Assembly (NCBI GenBank): GCA_026708035.1
Contig: JAPOVQ010000034.1
Span: forward strand, 47,501-102,453
DNA: 54,953 bases
DNA from: Chloroflexota bacterium
GTDB taxonomy: Bacteria; Chloroflexota; UBA11872
Direction of reading: 5' to 3'
The notes below the pieces were generated by a model. The model ran no database searches. It had not been told where the DNA came from and saw nothing but the letters and a program-made list of their open reading frames with translations. The translations under genes were made by a program, and so were the position numbers. This document shows, piece by piece, positions 25,431 through 33,081 of this stretch; within the stretch, counting starts at the first letter, position 1, and each line of letters begins with the position of its first letter.

Positions 25431-26615
25431 TTAGCGTGCTCCCAGGCGTGCCGCGGCTGGCTGAGGCGCGGCGTGCAGGCGATTCGCGTGCCGGGCAATT
25501 ACCTCCGCGGCCCGCAGCACCTGGGCCCGGGTCGTATCCCGGCCGAGACTGAGCCGCAGCGGGCCCGGACGGTAGGCGGGCGGCAGCACGAGCGCCTCGA
25601 TGACGTGAGACGGCTCAATGGAGCCCGCCTCACACGCCGCCCCCGATGAGGCATCGATGCCGTCCAGGTCCAGATTGATCAGCAATGGCTCGGCGTCCAC
25701 GCCGGCAAACGCGAAGCTGGCAATGGAAGGCAACCGAGCCGTTGGGTGCCCGGTCAGGCGTGCGTGCGGCACATTCGCCAGAACGGCGTCGACCAATGCC
25801 CCCGACAGCTCGGCAAGACGCGCGTTGAGGGTGCGCCGCGTCGCGCAGGCCGCAGTGACGGCCTGCGCAAGGCCCACGGCAGCCGGAATGTTTTCCGTCC
25901 CAGCCCGACGACCCATCTCTTGCGCACCACCCCAAGCCAACGGCTCCAACTCGACGCCGTCTCGCACGTAGAGCGCGCCGATGCCCGTAGGCCCGTAGAT
26001 CTTGTGGCCAGACAGTGATAGCAGATCAACACCCAATCGATCAACATTTATGTCGAGTTGCCCCACTGCCTGAACGGCGTCGGTATGAAACAGCGCGCCG
26101 GCCTCGCGCGCTGTCCGGGCCAGCGTCGCGATGTCTTGCACCGTGCCGATCTCGTTGTTGGCCAGGGCAATGCTGACCAGCGCGCTGTCAGTCCGCAGGT
26201 GAGCCGCCAGCGAGTCCGGAGTCACTCGGCCATGGGCATCGACCGGGATCTCGGATACGGGGAATCCACGGTCACGCAGCGCCCAAGCCGCACGCAGCAC
26301 GGCGTGATGCTCGATGGCGCTCACCGCGGTGTGCTCGCGGTCCCTCGGGCGAACCACGCCGGCAATGGCCAGGTTGTTGGCCTCGGTGCCGCCGGATGTA
26401 AAGACGATCTCGTGCGGCTGCGCACCCAGGGCGTCCGCCACCTGTCGCCGCGCGCGGTCAAGCTCTGCGCGGGCGAGGCGGCCGGACGCGTGCACGCTCG
26501 ACGGGTTGCCAAAGGGTCCGTCCAACACTTCGACCATGGCCCGGCGGACAGCCGGATCGAGCGGCGTGGTGGCCGCATGATCCAGGTAGATGCGGTCGCG
26601 CGTCGGTGTGGACAT
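25431..26615 (-). CDS. Cysteine desulfurase, NifS/IscS family
   Basis: A 394-residue PLP enzyme that takes sulfur from cysteine for Fe-S clusters or tRNA thiolation. Signatures: IYLDHAATTPLDPAV, FGNPSSVHASGR, FTSGGTEANNLAI, EHHAVL, ANNEIGTVQDI, the PLP lysine in SLSGHKIYGPTG, GTENIPAAVG and the catalytic cysteine in SSGAACEAGSIEPSHV. An ATG at 26613-26615 is preferred to the GTG just before it. No iscU or mnmA is adjacent in the window; a small membrane protein gene follows directly. Confidence 0.93.
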   Translation of the reverse strand: MSTPTRDRIYLDHAATTPLDPAVRRAMVEVLDGPFGNPSSVHASGRLARAELDRARRQVADALGAQPHEIVFTSGGTEANNLAIAGVVRPRDREHTAVSAIEHHAVLRAAWALRDRGFPVSEIPVDAHGRVTPDSLAAHLRTDSALVSIALANNEIGTVQDIATLARTAREAGALFHTDAVQAVGQLDINVDRLGVDLLSLSGHKIYGPTGIGALYVRDGVELEPLAWGGAQEMGRRAGTENIPAAVGLAQAVTAACATRRTLNARLAELSGALVDAVLANVPHARLTGHPTARLPSIASFAFAGVDAEPLLINLDLDGIDASSGAACEAGSIEPSHVIEALVLPPAYRPGPLRLSLGRDTTRAQVLRAAEVIARHANRLHAAPQPAAARLGAR

Positions 26616-26829
26616 CACGCTTCAGGATAGGGCCGGCAGAGCGATGGACGCGTGAATTGGTCGTGGCTTCCGGTTAAATCAGCGTCGCGCAACGCCCGAT
26701 CTCGACGCAACGTTCCCCACGAGAACCGGCCCTGCCGAGACCTGCTGTGATACATTCCAATTGTCCATCACGCTTCACTATTCGCACGCCAGCGCTGCAC
26801 GCGCGGCCCCGTGATGTGCGCCCCCTTCC

Positions 26830-28668
26830 ATGAGCAGCACCCGATCTATCTCTCGAATGCGAGTGTCTCGTCGCGCCGTGCTGTATGCCGCGGTAACGGC
26901 CGCTGCAGCGGGCGTTGCGCCGTGGAGCGCCACGCTGTTGGCCCAGCAGGCGGCAATCGCCGTCGATTCGCTTTTCCAGGAGTTTTACGACCGCATGGGC
27001 GGCGCCGACACCTTCGGCGATCCTCTCACCGCGCGCTACGAGCTGGACGGGCGGCAGGTGCAACTGTTCGAGAACTTTCTAATCGAACACTGGCCCGAGA
27101 ACAGCGGCACCGACTACGAAGTGCAGCCGGGGCTGCTCGGCGTCAGGGCTTCGGGGAATCGCTACTTCGGGCAGGCGCAACCGTTTCGCAACAGCAGCCA
27201 GATGCTCTACGTGCCGGAGACGCGGCAGTCCCTCCGGATGGGCTTTCTCAACTCCTGGCGCGACCGGGGAGGCATCAATCTGTTTGGCTATCCGATTTCC
27301 GAGGAAGTCGTCGATGACGGAATCACGGCGCAATGGTTTCAGCGCGGCAAGCTCACCTACGTCGCCGGCCGCACCCCCGAGATTCAGATTGCCGATCTGG
27401 GCCGCACCTGGCTGAGCCAGTCGCAAGACGGTGTGGCCGCGGCCTACGAGGTCAAAGCGCCGCCCGCAACCGTGCCGGGTGGATCGACTCCGGTTCGACT
27501 AGTCATCACCAATTCCGGCACGGACACTTGGGCGTCCAGCGGCGACGAGGCGGTGACGGTGGGATTTCGATGGGCCGATCGTCATCCGCCACGCGACCGC
27601 GAGTCCCCCGCTTCAGTTTCGTTGCCGAACGATGTCGCGGCTGGTGAGAGTGTCGAGCTGGAGACCTCGATTTCGCTGCCCACCACGCCGGGTAAATTCC
27701 GCCTGCAGCCCGACTTGCAGCAGCAAGGTGAGTGGTTCTCGGCCAAGGGCGTGGCGGCGCCAGTCGTAGAGACGACCGCGCGGCTGGCGGAGCCAGAGAT
27801 GCGCATCGGTCTGCTCGACATCAGCGATGACAACCCCGGAGTCACCGCCGCCACCATCACTTCCACCAATGGACTGCGCATCGTCGACGAGGGTGGGAGT
27901 GAGATGGCAGAGCTCACGGAGGGCGAGTCTGTGGTCATCCATCGCGACATTCCCGGCGAGCAGCAGGTGCTGCAACTGCCGGGCGACGAGCGCGAAACTA
28001 CCGTCGGTCGCGTCAAGGTCTTTCCGCTCGAAGGATCGATGCTGCGTCTGTTGGAGGCGGCCCCATGGACGACCTACCGGGGCTCATTCGAATTCGTCTG
28101 GCTGCCGCGCTATACGTCCGCCTGGCTGGTCAACATTCTGCCGCTGGATGACTACCTGTCGGGCATCGCCGAGCAAGGCGACTACATTCCCTGGGAGGCC
28201 CTACGCGCCTCCGCGATCGCCTTTCGCAGCTACGCCATGGCGACTCGATCGGAACGTCGTGCGAGCAACCTGGTGTTCGATGCGGCCGGATCCACGCGTC
28301 ACACTCCCACTATGTACACGCGGCATCAGGTCTATCACGGCATGGCGCGCGAGTATTCGGGAACCCGACTGCGCCAGGCGGTGACCGATACTCGGGGACA
28401 AGTTATGACCTACGACGGCGAGACGATCATGGCCGTCTATTTCTCGCGCGCGGACGGGCATACCCGGAGTTGGCACGAGACCTGGGGCGGCGCCTTCAAG
28501 CCTTGGGCCGTCGGCGTACCCGATCCCTTCAGCGTGGGCCAGACGCTCTTGGGCCACGGCATTGGGCTGCCGTTGCGCAGCGCGAACGCCATGGCCGAAT
28601 CCGGCGCCAATGGCGAGCAGATCCTGGCCAGCTACTACACCGATGTGGACTTCGGTGCCATCTACTAG
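26830..28668 (+). CDS. Tat-exported SpoIID/LytB-domain protein
   Basis: A 612-residue exported protein. The N-terminus has a twin-arginine signal (VSRRAVLYAAVTAAAAG). Residues about 45-200 hold two FGDPLT/FGYPIS segments resembling LGFP-type repeats, then an Ig-like region near 215-320. The C-terminal third is a SpoIID domain (NILPLDDYLSGIAEQGDYIPWEALRASAIAFRSYA, ending GHGIGLPLRSANAMAESG) of the lytic-transglycosylase/amidase-enhancer class. No sporulation genes are present, so a vegetative wall-remodelling role is likely. It is the first gene of a plus-strand set with argF, cdaA and the YbbR protein, diverging from the desulfurase. Confidence 0.85.
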   Translation: MSSTRSISRMRVSRRAVLYAAVTAAAAGVAPWSATLLAQQAAIAVDSLFQEFYDRMGGADTFGDPLTARYELDGRQVQLFENFLIEHWPENSGTDYEVQPGLLGVRASGNRYFGQAQPFRNSSQMLYVPETRQSLRMGFLNSWRDRGGINLFGYPISEEVVDDGITAQWFQRGKLTYVAGRTPEIQIADLGRTWLSQSQDGVAAAYEVKAPPATVPGGSTPVRLVITNSGTDTWASSGDEAVTVGFRWADRHPPRDRESPASVSLPNDVAAGESVELETSISLPTTPGKFRLQPDLQQQGEWFSAKGVAAPVVETTARLAEPEMRIGLLDISDDNPGVTAATITSTNGLRIVDEGGSEMAELTEGESVVIHRDIPGEQQVLQLPGDERETTVGRVKVFPLEGSMLRLLEAAPWTTYRGSFEFVWLPRYTSAWLVNILPLDDYLSGIAEQGDYIPWEALRASAIAFRSYAMATRSERRASNLVFDAAGSTRHTPTMYTRHQVYHGMAREYSGTRLRQAVTDTRGQVMTYDGETIMAVYFSRADGHTRSWHETWGGAFKPWAVGVPDPFSVGQTLLGHGIGLPLRSANAMAESGANGEQILASYYTDVDFGAIY

Positions 28669-29644
28669 CGCCACACCCCCCGTCCGCGGGCTCCAGGGAC
28701 GCGACCTGCTTTCTCTGGCAGACCTCAGCAGTGGCGACGTCGCGACCATTCTGGACGTGGCCGCGCGGTTGAAGCTCGCCCAAGCCAACGGCGTGCCCCA
28801 CACGCTGCTCCCCGGGCGAACGCTTGGAATGCTCTTCGAGAAGGCCTCCTTGCGCACCCGCACCACGTTCGTCGTGGGCATGGTTCATCTCGGGGGACAG
28901 GCCGTCGACTTGATGGCCGAGCACACGCAAATGGGCGTGCGGGAGTCCGCACCCGACATCGCGCGAAATCTGGAGCGCTGGGTTGACGCCGTCATGGCGC
29001 GGGTCTATGACCAGCGCGTGCTCGAAGAGCTGGCCGAACACTCGATCGTGCCCGTCATCAATGGTCTCAGCGACCGCTTTCATCCCTGTCAAGTGCTGGC
29101 CGATTTGCTGACGCTCCGCGAACACGTGGGCTCGCTTTCCGGCCGCACCCTGGCGTATGTGGGCGATGGCTTCAACGTGTGTCACTCGCTGCTGCTGGGC
29201 GGCGCCCTGACCGGGCTGCACGTACGCGTCGGAACGCCCCGCGGCTATGAGCCCGACCCGGGCATCGTCGAGCAGGCGCAAAGGCTGGCTCGGGCTTCGG
29301 GCGCCAGCCTCGAGCTCGTCTCGAGCGCCGAGGCGGCCGTGCGGGACGCCGACGCGGTATATACGGACTCGTGGGTGAGCATGGGCTTGGAGGACGAACG
29401 CGCCGAGCGCCTCGCGGCCTTCGGTCCGTTTCGAGTGAATGCCGGCCTCATGGCCGGCGCCCGGTCGCACGCCGTGTTCATGCACTGCCTGCCCGCCCAT
29501 CGTGGGGAGGAAGTCACGGACGACGTGATGGACGGTCCGCAGTCCGTCGTCTTCGATCAGGCCGAGAATCGGCTCCACGTGCAAAAGGCGTTGCTCGTGC
29601 TGCTCATTGGCGGCGAGGCCGCCCTCCAAGCCCTACCGCGATAG
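28643..29644 (+). CDS. argF: Ornithine carbamoyltransferase
   Basis: A 333-residue enzyme making citrulline from ornithine and carbamoyl phosphate. The carbamoyl-phosphate loop is FEKASLRTRTTFVVGM. Further motifs are DRFHPCQVLADLLT, AYVGDGFNVCHSLL, YTDSWVSMG and the ornithine-binding FMHCLPAHRGEEV. Start codon is uncertain: an ATG at 28643 and a GTG at 28655 both lie inside the end of the SpoIID gene and neither has a clear ribosome-binding site, which suggests translational coupling. Confidence 0.95.
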   Translation: MWTSVPSTSATPPVRGLQGRDLLSLADLSSGDVATILDVAARLKLAQANGVPHTLLPGRTLGMLFEKASLRTRTTFVVGMVHLGGQAVDLMAEHTQMGVRESAPDIARNLERWVDAVMARVYDQRVLEELAEHSIVPVINGLSDRFHPCQVLADLLTLREHVGSLSGRTLAYVGDGFNVCHSLLLGGALTGLHVRVGTPRGYEPDPGIVEQAQRLARASGASLELVSSAEAAVRDADAVYTDSWVSMGLEDERAERLAAFGPFRVNAGLMAGARSHAVFMHCLPAHRGEEVTDDVMDGPQSVVFDQAENRLHVQKALLVLLIGGEAALQALPR

Positions 29645-29684
29645 CCGGGCCTGATTCCGCGCTACACTTGGCCCAGGCGCCACG

Positions 29685-30530
29685 GTGGCAAAGCGGGCAG
29701 TGGAACAGCTCGAATACCTCGTTCGTGAGTTCAGTTGGGGCGCTGCCGCGCAGATCATTCTCGTCGCCCTCCTCTTTCATGGCGTTTTGACGCTGATTCG
29801 CGGCACCCAGGCGGACATTCTGGTCCGCGGCGCCCTGGTGGTCCTGGTGGCGATTCTGGTGATTGGGCGCGTGCTGCAGCTGCCGTTGATCAACTGGATC
29901 GTGGAAAACGGCCTGATCCTGTTGTCGTTCGCGGTAGTGGTGGTGTTCCAACCGGAAATCCGGCGGCTGCTTGAGCGCGTGGGTCGCACCGGCACGTTGG
30001 TTGCGCGACCGTTCGGGACCACGTCTCCGGAAGATACCGAGGTGATGATCGGAGAAGTCGTCACGGCGGTTACGGCGCTCTCGGGGCGCGTATGGGGATC
30101 GATCATCGTGATCCAGCGAACGGGGGGGCTTGAAGAGTACGCCGCCACCGGCACCCGCCTCGAAGCGCAGCTTTCGCAGGATTTGTTGCTGACTGCGTTT
30201 CATCCCGGCTCGGAGCTGCATGACGGCGCGCTGCTCGTGCGCGGACGCATGGTGACGGCGGCGCACGTGATGTTGCCGCTGAGCGACGCGTTGGGCCCGC
30301 AAGACCACGTGGGGACGCGCCATCGCGCCGGTCTGGGAATCACCGAGGTGTCGGATGCGATCGCCGTCATGACCTCGGAAGAAAGCGGCGGCATCTCGTT
30401 TGCCTCCGATGGCCGGCTCGAGCGGCACTTGACGCCGGACCAGTTGCGACGCCGCTTGGAGACGGCCTTCCGAGTGCAGACTCGTGGAGCGGCGCTGCAA
30501 AGCCTGCCGGCCTGGATTTCACGCCGCTAG
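29685..30530 (+). CDS. cdaA: Membrane diadenylate cyclase CdaA
   Basis: A 281-residue protein making c-di-AMP from two ATP. Three N-terminal membrane segments (about 15-85) are followed by the DAC domain. The catalytic motifs are intact: SELHDGALLV (DGA) and GTRHRAGLGITEVSDAIAVMTSEE (RHR). It starts at GTG 29685 and ends one base before the YbbR-domain gene, which matches the cdaA-cdaR pair of other bacteria. glmM, the usual third gene, does not follow. Confidence 0.95.
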   Translation: MAKRAVEQLEYLVREFSWGAAAQIILVALLFHGVLTLIRGTQADILVRGALVVLVAILVIGRVLQLPLINWIVENGLILLSFAVVVVFQPEIRRLLERVGRTGTLVARPFGTTSPEDTEVMIGEVVTAVTALSGRVWGSIIVIQRTGGLEEYAATGTRLEAQLSQDLLLTAFHPGSELHDGALLVRGRMVTAAHVMLPLSDALGPQDHVGTRHRAGLGITEVSDAIAVMTSEESGGISFASDGRLERHLTPDQLRRRLETAFRVQTRGAALQSLPAWISRR

Positions 30531-31883
30531 GTGCGACGTCTCAGTCCTCAGGCGCTCTGGACGGCCCGCGCCCTGCGCTTCGCGCGCTACAGCCTCGGGA
30601 TCCGGTTTCTTGTGGCGCTCGCGCTGTCGGCGCTCGTATGGGCCGGACTCACCATCGAGGAAAACCCCGAGGCGACCGAGCCCTTTCCCGGCCGCTTGAT
30701 CGTGGAGCCGGTCGGTCTCGATACGCGGAACCTGGTCCTCGTAAGGGAGATCGCGCCGGTGCGCGTGAGCGTCAAGGGACCGAAGGTCGACCTCGCCAGT
30801 CTCACTGCCGACCATTTCGTGGCCAGAGTCGATCTCACCGGGCTTGGCGCGGGTCAGCAACAGGTCGACGTCGATGTGGTCGTGTCGAATTCGCAGGTCG
30901 AAGTCGTGCGCGTCACCCCGGCGAACATCACGGTCGTGCTCGATCCGGTCGTGGAGCGCAAGTTGCGAGTCAATGCCCGAATCGAGAGCGATGTTGCCAC
31001 CGGATATCGGGCGAACCTGTCTGAGATCACCGCCGAGCCCGCCGACGCCACCGTCAGCGGCGCCTCGTCGGTGGTGGATCGAGTGGCCCGCGTGCAGGCC
31101 GCACTCAGCCTGGAAGGCGCCACGCGCGATGTCAGGGTCGAGGGCATATTGATCCCTGTCGATCGACAGGGAATCGAGGTCGAGGACGTGCGCGTAGATC
31201 CGCCCACCGTGCTGGTCAACGTTCCCGTCAATCGAATCACCAGCCGCAAGCGCGTGCCGGTGGTGCCGCGGATCGAAGGGACGGTCGCGCCATCGTTCTT
31301 CATAGCGCGGATTGGCGTCGTCCCGACCAGCGTCGAGATCGAGGGTGAGCCTGGGGCGCTCGAACGCGTGGACGCCGTGGAAACGCTGCCAGTCGACATC
31401 TCGGACGCCCGTGGCGACATCGAGCGCGACGTCGGGTTCGAGGCGCCCGAGGGCGTCACCATCCGCAGCGATCAGCCATTCGCGCAAGTTGCGGTGGTCG
31501 TCGAACCGCTCGACGAAACCACCACCATTCAGGTGGCAGTGGTCCTCACAAATCTCGGCAGCGGCCTCCAGGCGATCGCCGACCAACCGTTCCTGCAGAT
31601 TGTGATGTCGGGTCCCGCCGAGGTGCTGCAAGGCTTGCGCGGCGGCGACATCCTGGCCGAAGTCGATTTGAGCAATCGCGCGCCGGGCCTCCACCAGATC
31701 CGACCGGTGATCACGAATCCTGCGCCCGATACCCTGCGCATGGTGCGGCACACGCCGGCGGTCGTGGACGTGCGCATCTCACCGCTCGAGGCCCCGAGTG
31801 CCGCACCGGCGACGACCGCCATTCCGGGACCGGGCGGCGCGGTACCGGCGGCCACGCCAACCCCGACCGAATCGGCCGGCTAG
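30531..31883 (+). CDS. cdaR: YbbR-domain protein, CdaR-like regulator of CdaA
   Basis: A 450-residue membrane-anchored protein with one N-terminal membrane segment (about 22-45) and about four YbbR-type beta domains outside the cell (segments such as APVRVSVKGPKVDLASL, ATVSGASSVVDRVARVQA, VEIEGEPGALERVDAV and VIMSGPAEVLQ-like). The tail is Ala/Pro/Thr-rich. Its GTG immediately follows the cdaA stop codon with no spacer. CdaR proteins bind CdaA and set c-di-AMP output. Its stop codon abuts that of the converging glycosyltransferase (TAGCTA at 31881-31886). Confidence 0.88.
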   Translation: MRRLSPQALWTARALRFARYSLGIRFLVALALSALVWAGLTIEENPEATEPFPGRLIVEPVGLDTRNLVLVREIAPVRVSVKGPKVDLASLTADHFVARVDLTGLGAGQQQVDVDVVVSNSQVEVVRVTPANITVVLDPVVERKLRVNARIESDVATGYRANLSEITAEPADATVSGASSVVDRVARVQAALSLEGATRDVRVEGILIPVDRQGIEVEDVRVDPPTVLVNVPVNRITSRKRVPVVPRIEGTVAPSFFIARIGVVPTSVEIEGEPGALERVDAVETLPVDISDARGDIERDVGFEAPEGVTIRSDQPFAQVAVVVEPLDETTTIQVAVVLTNLGSGLQAIADQPFLQIVMSGPAEVLQGLRGGDILAEVDLSNRAPGLHQIRPVITNPAPDTLRMVRHTPAVVDVRISPLEAPSAAPATTAIPGPGGAVPAATPTPTESAG

Positions 31884-33080
31884 CTAGGCGCGAGACCTCA
31901 CCCGGTCCGCCAGCACGCCCTCGTATAGCCCATCGAGCGGTCCGGTGAGCCGCTCCCACGCAAGCTCGCCCATCGCATAGGCGCGCGCGTGCTCAGCGAT
32001 CTGGCCTCGCTTGGAATCTTGCAGCGCGCTCACCGCTGCATCCGTGAGCGCTTCCATCGAGGCGTCACGCGCCAGGTAGCCGGTTTCGCCGTCACGGACA
32101 AATGTCGTCGCCTCACCGACCGGAGCGGCCACGATGGGCACTCCCGCAATCATCAGATCCACGTACCGCACGGAGCACTTCGACCGGTTGGCCACGGTGT
32201 CCGCCATGGGCATGAGCGCGACATCGCAATTCGCGAAGAATGCTCCAAGCTGCGCGAAGTCCATCCATCCGGCTATACGAACGCGGTCGGAGATTCCCTG
32301 CGCTTCGAGCGCCGGCACCATGTGCGCCATGGGCGACCGAGGCCCGGCGCCCACGATGGATAGCGCGAGATCGGGCACGCGTGTCAACGTGCCCACCACA
32401 AGCCGCACCCAGTCCTCGGGCGGCACGTCGTAAAAGCGCGTGTAGATCACCGCGTGCGGCCGTGGCGGGGTCGATGACTGCGGCGGGGCCTCGCGCCAGG
32501 CCTCGTAGGTGGAGGCCTCATAGCCGTTGACGATACGCTCGACCGGTTCAGCCCCGCGCCGCCGCGCCAACTTCGCGCTTGCGACGGTGCGTGCATCGCA
32601 GGCCCCGAGTCCCCAGGACTCCTGCCGCTCGAACAGCTCGCGCTGCCACCAGGAGTAGGGCTCGTTGGCACTCCACCCCGCCTTGCCTTCCCAGTCGTCG
32701 CAGTCCAACACCAGACCCGGCCGGTCGCGCTTGCGCCACAGCAAGGCTTGCACCAGCCCCGACACCGCCTTGGGCTTGAACACGTGGACGATGTCTGGCC
32801 GCCACCACGCGAGCCGGTGCATGGCGATTCGGGCCAGCGCCACCTGTGTCAACGGGGCGCCAAGCAGCGGCGCGGCCGCCCCGCGGGGTCTCGGAAGCGC
32901 GTGGACCTCGACGCCGGCATCGCTCCAGCGCCTCCCGTAGCCGGCCGGGTCATCGTAGGGAGGGACCACCACCCGCACTTGATATCCGCGCGCGGCCATG
33001 GCGCGCGCCATGGGCATCACGCGGCGCGCGGTCGTGTTCTTCGGCGCGAACCCGAAGGGCGCGACGTAGACCAGGTTCAC
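31884..33080 (-). CDS. Glycosyltransferase family 4-like protein
   Basis: A 398-residue GT-B glycosyltransferase. The N-terminal domain begins VNLVYVAPFGFAPKNTTARRV with RAMAARGYQVRVVVPP. The C-terminal nucleotide-sugar domain has VGTLTRVPDLALSIVGAGP, FANCDVALMPMADT and VAAPVGEATTFVRDGETGYLARD. It uses an activated sugar and probably builds an envelope glycan or glycolipid. The GTG start at 33078-33080 lies one base after the stop of the YfhO-type gene, so the two are co-transcribed. The frame upstream of the GTG only runs back into that gene. Confidence 0.88.
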   Translation of the reverse strand: MNLVYVAPFGFAPKNTTARRVMPMARAMAARGYQVRVVVPPYDDPAGYGRRWSDAGVEVHALPRPRGAAAPLLGAPLTQVALARIAMHRLAWWRPDIVHVFKPKAVSGLVQALLWRKRDRPGLVLDCDDWEGKAGWSANEPYSWWQRELFERQESWGLGACDARTVASAKLARRRGAEPVERIVNGYEASTYEAWREAPPQSSTPPRPHAVIYTRFYDVPPEDWVRLVVGTLTRVPDLALSIVGAGPRSPMAHMVPALEAQGISDRVRIAGWMDFAQLGAFFANCDVALMPMADTVANRSKCSVRYVDLMIAGVPIVAAPVGEATTFVRDGETGYLARDASMEALTDAAVSALQDSKRGQIAEHARAYAMGELAWERLTGPLDGLYEGVLADRVRSRA

Positions 33081-33081
33081 G

